Of a DNA stretch of 64,000 bases, positions 11,794 through 22,968 are shown in pieces. Source of the DNA: Lucinisca nassula (taxonomy: Eukaryota; Mollusca; Bivalvia; Lucinida; Lucinidae); NCBI GenBank assembly GCA_963580285.1, contig OY757023.1, forward strand, positions 129,054,027 through 129,118,026, read 5' to 3'. Made by a program: the position numbers and the translations under genes. Each line of letters starts with the position of its first letter. Position 1 is the first letter of the stretch. The notes below the pieces were generated by a model. The model saw nothing but the letters and a program-made list of their open reading frames with translations, was not told the origin of the DNA and did not search any database.

Positions 11794-12202
11794 GTATCCG
11801 ACAGTCATAGGAGTTAATACAGTATCGCTCTAGGGCTCGAAAAAAGGTCCCCTCCCCATCCCCCCCCACGCCCAATGCTTAAATCCCAGACAGGGGATCA
11901 TAAGGGGTAATGACCGAAGTTGCGCTTAGAAGGTGCATGGACAATATAGCACACGAAAGCGCGCGAAAAAAAAATGGCGCGTTTTTTTCCCCCAATAAAT
12001 TCGACCGCGAGACAAGTGGCGCGTTATGACGTCATCCAAGATGGCCGACAGGACGTGACGACGGTTCAAGATGGCGGCCGGATGTACGTCATCCAAGATG
12101 GCCGACCGGATGTCACGTGATCCAAGATGGCCGCCGGATATGACGTCAGAGGGTGGAATCTAGTCCTGAGGACTAGATTGGCCCCCACATTTTTACCCTA
12201 CT
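11794..12202 (-). repeat. Right terminal inverted repeat
   Basis: This is the reverse complement of 8796-9216. It mirrors the CAAGATGGC iterons (about 12036-12131), the TGACGTCA sites and the 21-bp palindrome near the tip. It ends CATTTTTACCCTACT. Confidence 0.95.
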
Positions 12203-12208
12203 AACGGG
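12203..12208. other. 6-bp target-site duplication, right
   Basis: AACGGG is identical to 8790-8795 and leads straight back into satellite sequence (CAACCGGCAGC). Confidence 0.9.
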
Positions 12209-13005
12209 CAACCGGCAGCGAGCTGCCAATTCGTTAATTCTATTGAATTGGCAACTGGCAGCCAGCTGCCAATTCGATTTGAGACGATTTTATAGCATAA
12301 GAACTGAATAGGCAACTGGAACCGGCAGCCAGCTGCCAATTCGCTAATTCTATTGAATTGGCAACTGGCAACTGGCAGCCAGCTGCCAATTCGACAATCC
12401 TAGTGAATTGGCAACTGGCAACTGGCAGCCAGCTGCCAATTCGATTTGAGACGGTTTTAGAGTATACGAACTGAATAGGCAACTGGCAAACGGCAACCAG
12501 ATGCCAATTCGACAATCCTAGTGAATTGGCAACTGGCAACTGGCAGCCAGCTGCCAATTCGATTTGAGAAGGTTTAAGAATATACGAACTGAATAGGCAA
12601 CTGGCAAACGGAAACCAGATGCAAATTCGCTAATTCTATTTAATTGGCAACTGGCAACTGGCAGCCAGCTGCAAATTCGATTTGAGAGGGTTTAAAAGTA
12701 TAAAAACTGAATAGGCAACTGGCAAACGGCAACCAGTTGCCAATTCGACAATCCTAGTGAATTGGCAACTGGTAACTGGCAGCCAGCTGCCAATTCGATT
12801 TGAGACGGTTTTAGAGTATAAGAAATGAATAGGCAACTGGCAAACGGCAACTAGATGCTAATTCGCTAATTCTATTGAATTGGCAACTGGCAACCGCCAG
12901 CCAGCTGCCAATTCGATTTGAGAGGGTTTAAAAGTATGAAAACTGAATAGGCAACTGGCAAACGGCAACCAGTTGCCAATTCGACAATCCTAGTGAATTG
13001 GCAAC
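12209..13005 (+). repeat. 118-bp satellite, same orientation as left block
   Basis: The array continues beyond the inserted element with the same monomer orientation (CCAATTCGATTTGAGACG reading left to right), for about six to seven monomers before the orientation flips. Confidence 0.95.
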
Positions 13006-13022
13006 TCACTAGGTGCCAATTC
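13006..13022. other. Satellite orientation switch
   Basis: The forward array reads GTGAATTGGCAACT and is followed at once by CACTAGGTGCCAATTCACT, then the reverse-complement monomer order (ATTGTCGAATTGGCAACTGG). This is a head-to-head junction of two oppositely oriented arrays, with a partial monomer at the join. Confidence 0.9.
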
Positions 13023-16000
13023 ACTAGGATTGTCGAATTGGCAACTGGTTGCCGTTTGCCAGTTGCCTATTCAGTTTTTATACTCTTAAACCCTCTCAAA
13101 TCGAATTGGCAGCTGGCTGCCAGTTGCCAGTTGCCAATTCACTAGTTAGGATTGTCGAATTGGCAACTGATTACCGTTTGCAAGTTGCCTTTTCGGTTTT
13201 TGTACTCTTAAACCGTCTCAAATCGAATTGGCAGCTGGCTGCCAGTTGCCAGTTGCCAATTCAATAGAATTAGCGAATTGACAGCTGGCTGCCGGTTTCC
13301 ACTTGCCTATTCAGTTCTTATACTCTAAAACAGTCCAAAATTGAATTGGCAGCTGGCTGCCAGTTGCCAGTTGCCAATTCACTAGGATTGTCGAATTGGC
13401 TGCCAGTTGCCAGTTGCCAATTCACTAGGATTGTCGAATTGGCAACTGGTTGCCGTTTGCCAGTTGCCTATTCAGTTTTTATACTCTAAAACCCTCTCAA
13501 ATCGAATTGGCAGCTGGCTGCCAGTAGCCAGTTCAATTGAATTAGCGAATTGGCTGCTGGCTGCCGGTTGCCAGTTGCCAATTAAATAGAATTAGCGAAT
13601 TGGCATGTGGTTGCGGTTTGACAGTTGCCTATTCATTTCTTATACTCTAAAACCGTCTCAAATCGAATTGGCAGATGGCTGCCAGTTGCCAGTTGCCAAT
13701 TCACTAGAATTGTCGAATTGGCAACTGGTTGCCGTTTGCCAGTTGCCTATTCAGTTGTTGTACTCTTAAACTGTCTAAAATCGAATTGGCAGCTGGCTGC
13801 CAGTTGCCAGTTGCCAATTCAATAGAATTAGCGAATTGGCATCTGGTTGCCGTTTGCCAGTTGCCTATTCAGTTCGTATACTCTAAAACCGTCTCAAATC
13901 GAATTGGCAGCTGGCTGCCAGTTGCCAGTTGCCAATTCTCTAGGATTGCCGAATTGGCACCTGGTTGCCGCTTGCCAGTTGCCTATTCAGTTTTTATACT
14001 TTTAAACCCTCTCAAATCGAATTGGCAGCTGGCCACCAGTTGCCAGTTGCCAATTCAATAGAATTAGCGAATTGGCATCTGGTTGCCGTTTGCCAGTTGC
14101 CTATTCAGTTCGTATACTCTAAAACCGTCTCAAATCGAATTGGCAGCTGGCTGCCAGTTGCCAGTTGCCAATTCACTAAGATTGTCGAATTGGCAACTGG
14201 TTGCCGTTTGCCAGTTTCCTATTCAGTTGTTGTACTCTTAAACTGTCTCAAATCGAATTGGCAGCTGGCTGCCAGTTGCCAGTTGCCAATTCAATAGAAT
14301 TAGCGAATTGGCATCTGGTTGCCGTTTGCCAGTTGCCTATTCAGTTCGTATACTCTAAAACCGTCTCAAATCGAATTGGCAGCTGGCTGCCAGTTGCCAG
14401 TTGCCAATTCACAAGGATTGTCGAATTGGCAACTGGTTGCCGTTTGCCAGTTGCCCATTCAGTTGTTGTACTCTTAAACTTTCTCAAATCGAATTGGCAG
14501 CTGACTGCCAGTTGCCAGTTGCCAATTCAATAGAATTAGCGAATTGGCAGCTGGTTGACGGTTGCCAGTTGCCTATTCAGTTCTTGTGCTCTAAAATCGT
14601 CTAAAATCGAATTGGCATCTGGTTGCCGTTTGCCAGTTGCCTGTTCAGTTCGCAAACTCTAAAACCGTCTCGAATCGAATTGGCAGCTGGCTGCCAGTTG
14701 CCAGTTGCCAATTCACTAGGATTGTCGAATTGGCAACTTGTTGTCGTTTGCCAGTTGCCTATTCAGTTGTTGTACTCTTAACTGTCTCAAATCGAATTGG
14801 CAGCTGGCTGCCAGTTGCCAATTCAATAGAATTAGTGAATTGGCAGCTGGCTGCCGGTTGCCAGTTGCCTATTCATTTCTTATACTCTAAAACCGTCTAA
14901 AATCGAATTGGCAGCTGGCTGCCAGTTGCCAGTTGCCAATTCACTAGGATTGTCGAATTGGCAATTGGTTGCTGTTTGCCAGTTGCCTTTTCTATTTTAT
15001 ATACTTTTAAACCCTCTCAAATCGAATTGGCAGCTGGCTGCCAGGTGCCAGTTGCCAATTCAATAGAATTAGCGAATTGGCATCTGGTTGCCGTTTGCCA
15101 GTTGCCTATTCAGTTCGTATACTCTAAAACCGTCTCAAATCGAATTGGCTGATGGCTGCCAGTTGCCTGTTGCCAATTCACTAGGATTGTCGAATTGGCA
15201 ACTGGTTGCCGTTTGCAAGTTGCCTATTCAGTTGTTGTACTATTAAACTGTCTCAAATCGAATTGGCAGCTGGCTACCAGTTGCCAGTTGTCAGTTGCCA
15301 GTTGCCAATTCAATAGAATTAGCGAATTGGCAGCTGGCTGCCGGTTGCCAGTTGCCTTTTCAGTTCTTATGCTCTAAAATCGTCTCAAATCGAATTTGCA
15401 GCTGGCTGCAAGTTTCCAGTTGCCAATTCAATAGAATTAGCATATTGGCAGCTGGCTGCCGGTTGCCAGTTGCCAATTCAGTAGAATTAGCGAATTGGCA
15501 TCTGGTTGCCGTTTGCCAGTTGCCTATTCATTTCTTACACTCTAAAACCGTCTCAAATCGATTTGGCAGCTGGCTGCCAGTTGCCAGTTGCCAATGCATT
15601 AGGATTGTCGAATTGGCAACTGGTTGCCGTTTGCCAGTTGCCTATTCAGTTTTTATACCCTTAAACTCTCTCAAATCGAATTGGCAGCTGGCTGCCAGTT
15701 GCCAATTCAATAGAATTAGCGAATTGGCATCTGGTTGCCGTTTGCCAGTTGCCAATTCAGTTGTTGTACTCTTAAACTGTCTCAAATCGAATTGGCAGCT
15801 GGCTGCCAGTTGCCAGTTGCCAATTCAATAGAATTAGCGAATTGTCAGCTGGCTGCCGGTTGCCAGTTGTCTATTCAGTTCTTATGCTTCATAAATCGTC
15901 TAAAATCGAATTGGCAGCTGGCTGCCAGTTGCCAGTTGCCAATTCAATAGAATAAGCCAATTGGCAGCTGGCTGCCGGTTGCCAGTTGCCAATTCAATGG

Positions 16001-18480
16001 AATTAGCGAATTGGCATCTGGTTGCCGTTTGCCAGTTGCCTATTCATTTCTTTTACTCTAAAACCGTCTCAAATCGAATTGGCAGCTGGCTGCTAGTTGC
16101 CAGTTGCCAATTCACTAGGATTGTCGAATTGGCAACTGGTTGCCGTTTGCCAGTTGCCTATTCAGTTTTTATACTCTTAAACCCTTTCATATCGAATTGG
16201 CAGCTGGCTGCCAGTAGCCAGTTCAATTGAATTAGCGAATTGGCTGCTGGCTGCCGGTTGCCAGTTGCCAATTAAATAGAATTAGCGAATTGGCATGTGG
16301 TTGCGGTTTGACAGTTGCCTATTCATTTCTTATACTCTTAAACCGTCTCAAATTGAATTGGCAGCTGGCTGCCAGTTGCCAGTTGCCAATTCACTAGGAT
16401 TGTCGAATTGACAACTGGTTGCCGTTTGCCAGTTGCCTATTCAGTTTTTATACTTTTAAACCCGCTCAAATCGAATTGGCAGCTGGCTGCCGGTTGCCAG
16501 TTGCCAATTCAATAGAATTAGCGAATTGACATCTTGTTGCCGTTTGCCAGTTGCCTATTCATTTCTTATACTCTAAAACCGTCTCGAATCGAATTGGCAG
16601 CTGGCTGCCAGTTGCCAGTTGCAAATTCACCAAGATTGTCGAATTGGCAACTGGTTGCCGTTTGCCAGTTTCCTATTCAGATTTTATACTTTTAAACCCT
16701 TTCAAATCGAATTGGCAGCTGGCCGCCAGTTGCCAGTTGCCAATTCAATAGAATTAGCGAATTGGCAACTGGTTGCCGTTTGCCAGTTGCCTATTCAGTT
16801 CGTATACTCTAAAACCGTCTCAAATCGAATTGGCAGCTGGCTGCCAGTTGCCAATTCACTAGGATTGTCGAATTTGCAACTGGTTGCCGTTTGCCAGTTG
16901 CCTATTCAGTTGTTGAACTCTTAAACTGTCTCAAATCGAATTGGCAGCTGGCTGCCAGGTGCCAGTTGCCAATTCAATAGAATTAGCGAATTGGCATCTG
17001 GTTGCCGTTTGCCAGTTGCCTATTCAGTTCGTATACTCTAAAACCGTCTCAAATCGAATTGGCAGCTGGCTGCCAGTTGCCAGTTGCCAATTCTCTAGGA
17101 GTGTCGAATTGGCATCTGGTTGCCGTTTGCCAGTTGCCTATTCAGTTTTTATACTTTTAAACCCTCTCAAATCGAATTGGCAGCTGGCCGCCAGTTGCCA
17201 GTTGCCAATTCAATAGAATTAGCGAATTGGCATCTGGTTGCCGTTTGCCACTAGTTCGTATACTCTAAAACCGTCTCAAATCGAATTGGCAGCTGGCTGC
17301 CAGTTGCCAGTTGCCAATTCACTAGGATTGTCGAATTGGCAACTGGTTGCCGTTTGCCCGTTGCCTATTCAGTTGTTGTACTCTTAAACTGTCTCAAATC
17401 GAATTGGCAGCTGGCTGCCAGTTGCCAGTTGCCAATTCAATAGAATTAGCGAATTGGCATCTGGTTGCCGTTTGCCAGTTGCCTATTCAGTTCGTATACT
17501 CTAAAACCGTCTCAAATCGAATTGGCAGCTGGCTGCCAGTTGCCAGTTGCAAATTCACAAGGATTGTCGAATTGGCAACTGGTTGCCGTTTGCCAGTTGC
17601 CTATTCAGTTGTTGTACTCTTAAACTTTCTCAAATCGAATTGGCAGCTGACTGCCAGTTGCCAGTTGCCAATTCAATAGAATTAGCGAATTGGCAGCTGG
17701 CTGCCGGTTGCCAGTTGCCTATTCAGTTCTTATGCTCTAAAATCGTCTAAAATCGAATTGGCAGCTGGCTGCCGGTTGCCAGTTGCCAATTCAATAGAAT
17801 TAGCGAATTGGCAGCTGGCTGCCGTTTGCCAGTTGCATATTCATTTCTTATACTCTAAAACCGTCTCAAATCGAATTGGCAGCTGGCTGCCAGTTGCCAG
17901 TTGCCAATTCACTAGGATTGTCGAATTGGCAACTGGTTGCCGTTTGCCAGTTGCCTATTCAGTTGTTGTACTTTTAAACTGTCTCAAATCGAATTGGCAG
18001 CTGGCTGCCAGTTGCCAGTTGCCAATTCAATAGAATTAGCGAATTGGCAGCTGGCTGTCGGTTGCCAGTTGCCTATTCAGTTCTTATGCTCTAAAATCGT
18101 CTCAAATCGAATTGGCAGCTGGCTGCCAGTTGCCAGTTGCCAATTCAATAGAATTAGCGAATTGGCAGCTGGCTGCCGTTTGCCAGTTGCCTATTCATTT
18201 CTTATACTCTAAAACCGTCTCAAATCGAATTGGCAGCTGGCTGCCAGTTGACAGTTGCCAATTCACTAGGATTGTCGAATTGGCAACTGGTTGCCGTTTG
18301 CCAGTTGCCTATTCAGTTTTTATACTCTTAAAATCTCTCAAATCGAATTGGCAGCTGGCTGCCAGTTGCCAGTTTCCAATTCAATAGAATTAGCGAATTG
18401 GCAGCCACACTGTGAAGTTAGATGCCATTTGCCAGTTGCCGATTGAATAGGCAACTGGCAACTGGCAACTGGCAGCCAAC
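13023..18480 (-). repeat. 118-bp satellite array, inverted right block
   Basis: This is the same 118/236-bp satellite in reverse orientation. It contains inverted counterparts of variants in the left block. The AGTAGCCAGTTCAATTGAAT variant at 13520 and 16210 matches 5880-5960 and 8330-8400 in reverse. The CTTATGCTTCATAAATCGTC variant at 15885 matches 2450-2480, 4500 and 6260 in reverse. The last partial monomer sits between GTGAAGTT (18412) and AACTTCAC (18477), a small terminal inverted repeat. Confidence 0.96.
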
Positions 18481-18989
18481 TTCACGGACATTATATGTTA
18501 CAGGTATGTGCATTTTTGTATTTTTATGTACTTTATCTATTTTGAAAAGGTATGCTTGAATTTCAAAGTTTAGCAACTTAAAACATAGATTGTTTCTTGA
18601 AGTTTGTGTCATGTGTTTTGTCCAGAAACTGCAAGGCATTTCAGACAGGTTAAATCCGCACCTTAAAATGTAGTATGCTTTGTTTAATGGTTTTATCTAT
18701 AATGAATCATAATTAATATTCATATTTTCATAATTAATGTGTTATCTGTAATTAAAAGGCACTTGCCATTTACGCTTAAAACTGATAAGGTGTATACTTA
18801 TCCAGTTAGCTTTATTTGGATATACGTTAATATATTTTTCATATATTATATGTTACAGATGACGATGCCAGCTATTTGAGATGTGAGCCCTTCATTAAAT
18901 CATCATTTCATCATCATCCCTGTCTTGGTGTGCGTTATTTATTTCCCAAAGGACGGACTCACGTACCGGTGACACATACTCTAGCAGAG
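18481..18989. other. A/T-rich stretch with a 14-bp direct repeat
   Basis: ATTATATGTTACAG occurs at 18490-18503 and again at 18845-18858, bracketing 341 bp of A/T-rich sequence. It could be a target duplication around an old insertion. Since the bracketed sequence begins GTATGT and ends TTACAG, it could also be a chance intron-like arrangement. No gene is seen. Confidence 0.4.
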
Positions 18990-19400
18990 GTGTAGTAGAA
19001 ATCACAGAATCCAAAATAGAACTTGTCTTTGTCCTCATCTTGGTCGGTCATTGTAGGTGGTAGGCGCATAGGCACTTACAATAGTTGCATGCCTCGTACC
19101 AGATAACCAGGCGGTCATTTATAACTTCTGGAAGTCCTGAGAGCTTGCTGACAAGGTGTGATTACTCCGGCTTCATGCCGACTTTTTTCTTGTGTCCACT
19201 CCAGCAGAAAGTGTAGCCGGCACCATCTTCTTTCAATAACCCTTCGTCTGCCATTCGAGCCTCACTCAAAGCTGCAATCTCGATGTTCTCTACCAACTAC
19301 AGCTGTTTTTCGCAATGATATGAACCTGCACTGTCCATCAAGGTGCGTACTTTCGATGCACCGATTGCCAAAGGTAATCACTTGCTCGACCAGTAAATGG
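18990..19400 (-). pseudogene. LINE endonuclease (APE-type) relic
   Basis: Reading the minus strand in shifting frames gives pieces of a non-LTR retrotransposon endonuclease. In order they are VRTLMDSAG (about 19350-19322), IEIAALSEARMADEG and then GAGYTFCWSG (about 19285-19200), LVSKLSGLPEVINDRL (about 19150-19105), ATIVSAYAPT (about 19090-19060) and LDSVISTTP (about 19000). These match the N-terminal endonuclease signature of CR1/Jockey/RTE-like LINEs, including the SE, Y and SAYAP motifs. At least two frameshifts and several stops show it is dead. No reverse transcriptase follows. The plus-strand open frames here are shadows. Confidence 0.75.
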
Positions 19401-20332
19401 GATTCCCGCTGATCGCGGATTACCAGCTAGGGGTTTTTGAAGCAGTCGGTTGTTTAGGGCACTACCGGTGTCTGAATAGGCCAAGTGTGTTTGAGCAAAA
19501 GAAGTTTGACTGTGTTAAGTACGGAATGCTGCAAAGTTCAACAAATGCAAGTTTAACTGTCAATTTATCATATCAGCTGCATGCTTAAGTGCGTGCAGAC
19601 ATGCCATATAATTTTCCTTTGTGTTGCTGCAACATTTGTGCTTTATTTTGTCAGACAAAAAGTTAATTAAATGTCTATATAAAATAGAAGTGGGTAACTA
19701 TCACGGCTCGTAAAAATATTACGCAATTTGTGGATGGATATATGTTGTCTTCTGTACCCATCAACATTACAGAAGTGAAGGCAATGACAAGGAATTGATA
19801 CAATTATGCCACAGCTCCCATAAGTGACACAAAGGGAAAGAAACACGGACATGAAATAACTATACCCTAATGGAAACATCAATGGCGGAAAGCCAAAAGG
19901 ACAGTTGCTTTCCCACAAAAAGGCAAAATGGCTATCCAAAAGAAAGCTGCAATCCTCGCTCATACGTTTGTGTGATTCCTATATGTGAGCTTGGAGTTTT
20001 ATGACCCAGTCAACACGTACATGTACCTTGACAGGCCAAATTAAGCGGTTAACATTCTATTCAGATTTCATGACCATTCTCCACGCAAGAATATTGTCGG
20101 ACCCGACGGAGATCAAACCCTCGATCACGTGAAAACAAGTCGGGCGCGCACCTAATTGAATTATAGAGGCTTATCACCGTTCGGAACAATGTCTGATCGT
20201 GTCTGATCAGGAAGATTGACGCCATCGTTAATAATGAATGTCCATTTCATGGACAGCGTCCATGGAAACAAGACAGAGTCCAAGCGGCTCCAGTATACCC
20301 AAGATTGTGATCAAAGAGGTAGAGTTACTACC
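19401..20332. other. No gene; fragment of a dispersed repeat
   Basis: The only recognisable item is about 50 bp near 19768-19815 (containing GAAGTGAAGGCAATGA, minus strand). It recurs at about 60715-60760, so it belongs to a dispersed repeat. Nothing else is recognised. Confidence 0.5.
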
Positions 20333-20704
20333 ATAGAGGATCTTCCATGAGTGTTCATGTATTATTGAATTTATTAAACGAGTTGAGGAAAAGGGATAAA
20401 ATGCGAGGCTTGCCGAGCATTTAATCCCTTTTCCTCAACGAGTTTAATAAATTCAATAATACATGAGCACGAATGCAAGATTCTATTTATCATATGACAT
20501 TTAAACGCATTTTAATTCACGATTTGTTTACAAAAATGTCAATATTCCACCGTTAAAAAACGCGACATCGTTAAGGACGTCGTACATGTAACGTTACGGG
20601 ACGTATCTAGCTAATTTGCATATTTAATCCACTAGTGGATTAACGAAAAATAATACATGGGGTTATTACACTCTCAGACGCAACGTCATATGATAAATGT
20701 AATT
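20333..20704 (+). repeat. Foldback repeat, family D, copy 1
   Basis: A hairpin of TTGAATTTATTAAACGAGTT, GAGGAAAAGGGAT and its complement surrounds a GC-rich loop (GCGAGGCTTGCCGAGC). It is followed by about 220 bp ending CATATGATAAATGTAAT, which is inverted relative to an internal ATTTATCATATGACA. A second copy is at 22969-23369. No coding capacity is seen; it is MITE-like. Confidence 0.8.
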
Positions 20705-21095
20705 CTAACACGCCTTTCGTCTGCTTCTGCCAATAAAAAGAAGGGTGATTTACCCCAACTCCAACTCCACACCCCGCCAAAGAGAAAAAAGGCTAGGTCA
20801 TGGTCATACCTCAACGGTTTTATAAGAAGTAAGGATCTTGCATCGACGTTGATGCAACGTTGCCTACTCGTTGTATACCCTCTCTGGTGTCAATATGATA
20901 AAAAATTAGTCTGCTTAGATCTGCGCACTGGTGGGTCTATTGTCTCTGATTGTGGACTTGCCTGTACTAGAGTATTTCGTTAACCCTTGATCTCCAGTAT
21001 TTTGAGCAAACAGTGTAGACCATGATCAGACGCCGCAATCTGTTACGTCTGGTCTGGGTTTACACTGTACGTTTTACAGATAACCTTCTTCACGC
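20705..21095. repeat. Unassigned sequence with a GATCAGACGCCGC hairpin (family E)
   Basis: About 300 bp without a recognised gene. At 21005-21071 it holds GCAAACAGTGTAGACC, then GATCAGACGCCGC and a degenerate complementary arm ending in GGTTTACACTGT. This is one member of a hairpin family seen ten times in this window. Confidence 0.6.
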
Positions 21096-21480
21096 CATCA
21101 CGAAAACATGCCTATACAAAAACTTTGTAAATTTTACCCCCTAAAAACGAAAGTTTTAGACGAAAAATTATGATATTTTTCTTATTTCTGCTCAAACTAT
21201 AAATTTTGGGTACACGTTAGAATTGCCTCATTGAGGCGGTTCTAACGAGTACTCACAATCTATATTTAAGAGCAGAAATATTTTGTATTTATTTTTACTC
21301 AAAATATAGATTGTGGGTACACGTTAGAACCGCATCATCGAGGCGGTTCTAACGAGTACCCACAATCTATAGTTTAGAGCAGAGATAAGAAAAATAAGGT
21401 TTACCCCTGTAAACCTCAGTTTTACAATATAAAAGCTGGGTTCAAGGGGATCAAAATTATAAAGACGTGTTTTCGTGATG
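21096..21480 (-). repeat. MITE subfamily M1, double-core copy
   Basis: It begins CATCACGAAAACATGCC and ends with the complement GTGTTTTCGTGATG. Two complete hairpin cores lie in tandem (21208-21256 and 21313-21363). Each consists of TAGAACCGCCTC, a 4-base loop and GAGGCGGTTCTAACGAGTAC. It has no coding capacity. The usual element has a single core, so this copy carries an internal duplication. Confidence 0.85.
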
Positions 21481-21498
21481 CAATATACTGACGCTGTA

Positions 21499-21802
21499 CG
21501 GCCCCCGCCCATCGGGGTTTGAAGAAATATATTGGCTGCATGATGCTTCTACGCAGAGCTGAAACCGACCCGCACACGAGTACTGGTAAACCGCTTCGAG
21601 GATCTAAGACTGCCCAGGCAAAGCGGTGCGAGTCGGCCGGTCCATGCTTATAAACCCTATTGGTTTCATTGGGCGGCAGGGCTTGAGAAGTCATTTCATC
21701 TCAATATCGGGTAAAAGTCCCACAAAATTGGAAGCAACGTCTCCAAAATGACCTGTACAGTGTTGACGGGGACGTTAAACATCAAATCAAACAAACAAAC
21801 AA
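21499..21802 (+). repeat. SINE family C, full copy with 12-bp target duplication
   Basis: It starts GCCCCCGCCCATCGGGG, runs about 300 bp and ends GGGACGTTAAAC plus an AAAC-rich tail. The flanks are ACTGACGCTGTA (21487-21498) and ACTGACGTTGTA (21803-21814), consistent with LINE-type retroposition. I see no clear tRNA head in this family. Confidence 0.85.
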
Positions 21803-21814
21803 ACTGACGTTGTA

Positions 21815-22430
21815 GCGACATTAATGCACGTGTCAAGCTCCGAAAGCTCATAAGCTCCTTGCACGGGTTCAAATGACAATCGCTTCTTGAACATTTGCAA
21901 CGTTGGGTCGACTGAATGACAAAGTAACTCATTGGCTCGAACCCAATAAAGGACAATTTTAACAGAACAATGAGTGTTTTTTTTTGATGGGACTGCGACT
22001 CTGAATGCATTTTCGTTGGAGGAGTGTACTTTATATTTGACCTAACCTAGCACAGCGGATGTGGTTAGTGTGACCTCGGGCCAAAGGTCAAGCTCCCAAT
22101 TGCCTCTTATTCCGTAACAACCGAATAATATACGCCCTTTAGAATGTCTTAAATTTTAACATTAAACTTTCAAAAATGCGGAGACAATGGTGATTTCAAA
22201 TTGTTTGGCGTTGCAAAAGCCACCTTTAACAATGCAAAAGCAAAGGTTTTGACCAGGGCAGGACCTTTATGACCTCAGAATTAACCCCATCAGGTCGAGC
22301 AAACAGACATATTATGTCATTTATATGCTGCTACTTTTGCTGCTGGTGATAGCGCTAATACATTAGCCACAACAAGGTGAAAATATATCTTCGGACTTAT
22401 AAACTCGGTGAAGCATCTCATCAGCAGGTA
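21815..22430. other. No recognised feature
   Basis: No gene, palindrome or family repeat is recognised between the SINE C copy and the next MITE. Confidence 0.5.
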
Positions 22431-22688
22431 GATAACGCACCCTTGCGACATAGTGCATTCTTTCAGATATCAAATCCGGTTAATTTTCTGGGGAAAGATT
22501 GTGATTTGCACTTATAAGTTGTGGGTACTCGTTAGAACCGCCTCATTGAGGCGGTTCTAACGAGTACCCACAACCGTTGCGTTGGAGCAGAAATGAGAAA
22601 AACAGTATATACCTCTTTCAGTCCCAGTTTTCTCTATATAAAGAGGGATTTGCAGGGATGTTCATTTCTGGGAAATGTTAACATGATG
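22431..22688 (+). repeat. MITE subfamily M2
   Basis: It has the M2 left end (ATAACGCACCCTTGCGACAT), a hairpin core at 22525-22573 and the arm CAGTTTTCTCTATATAAAG, ending GTTAACATGATG. M2 shares the core with M1 but not the ends. Confidence 0.8.
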
Positions 22689-22968
22689 GCCGGCATACCC
22701 AGCCAGTAAGAATACGGGTACCCCACCCCAGACCCCATGAAGACGCACTGAGACAACGGTCATCCATTTAGCGCATAGCGAGATCTCTGATCCAGACCCG
22801 GTTCTTCAAAACAGCATAAGCTTAACGAGCTCGTTAGTGGTCATATTGTTATTTGTTCTAGCAAGCCAGTAACATATCTAATACTCTGCGAATGCTACCA
22901 ACATTTTACCAGCAAAAATATAAGATACTTGCCATTATAACTGATCAAAGTTTGTACGATATGTTACA
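22689..22968. other. No recognised feature
   Basis: Nothing is recognised between the M2 copy and foldback D copy 2. Confidence 0.5.

Larger units (their letters stand above)
8796..12202 (+). mobile_element. 3.4-kb long-TIR element carrying a zinc-finger gene (Polinton-like ends)
   Basis: This 3407-bp insertion in the satellite has inverted repeats of about 421 bp (left) and 409 bp (right). Its termini are AGTAGGGTAAAAATG and CATTTTTACCCTACT, and it is flanked by AACGGG on both sides. It contains a pyrimidine-rich minisatellite and one intronless gene (10326-11231) with a polyadenylation signal. Long TIRs, 5'-AG ends and a 6-bp duplication are hallmarks of Polinton/Maverick elements, which are normally 15-20 kb and encode a DNA polymerase B, an integrase and capsid proteins. 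None of these is visible here. It could be a non-autonomous Polinton derivative or a separate family. The TIRs are only slightly diverged, so the insertion looks fairly recent. Confidence 0.9.

Noticed and set aside
8796..12202. Calling the 3.4-kb element a true Polinton
   Set aside because: Only ends and duplication length fit. No polymerase B, integrase, ATPase, protease or capsid gene is present.
19158..19412. Plus-strand open frame of 84 codons
   Set aside because: The opposite strand carries the LINE endonuclease motifs, so this is a shadow.
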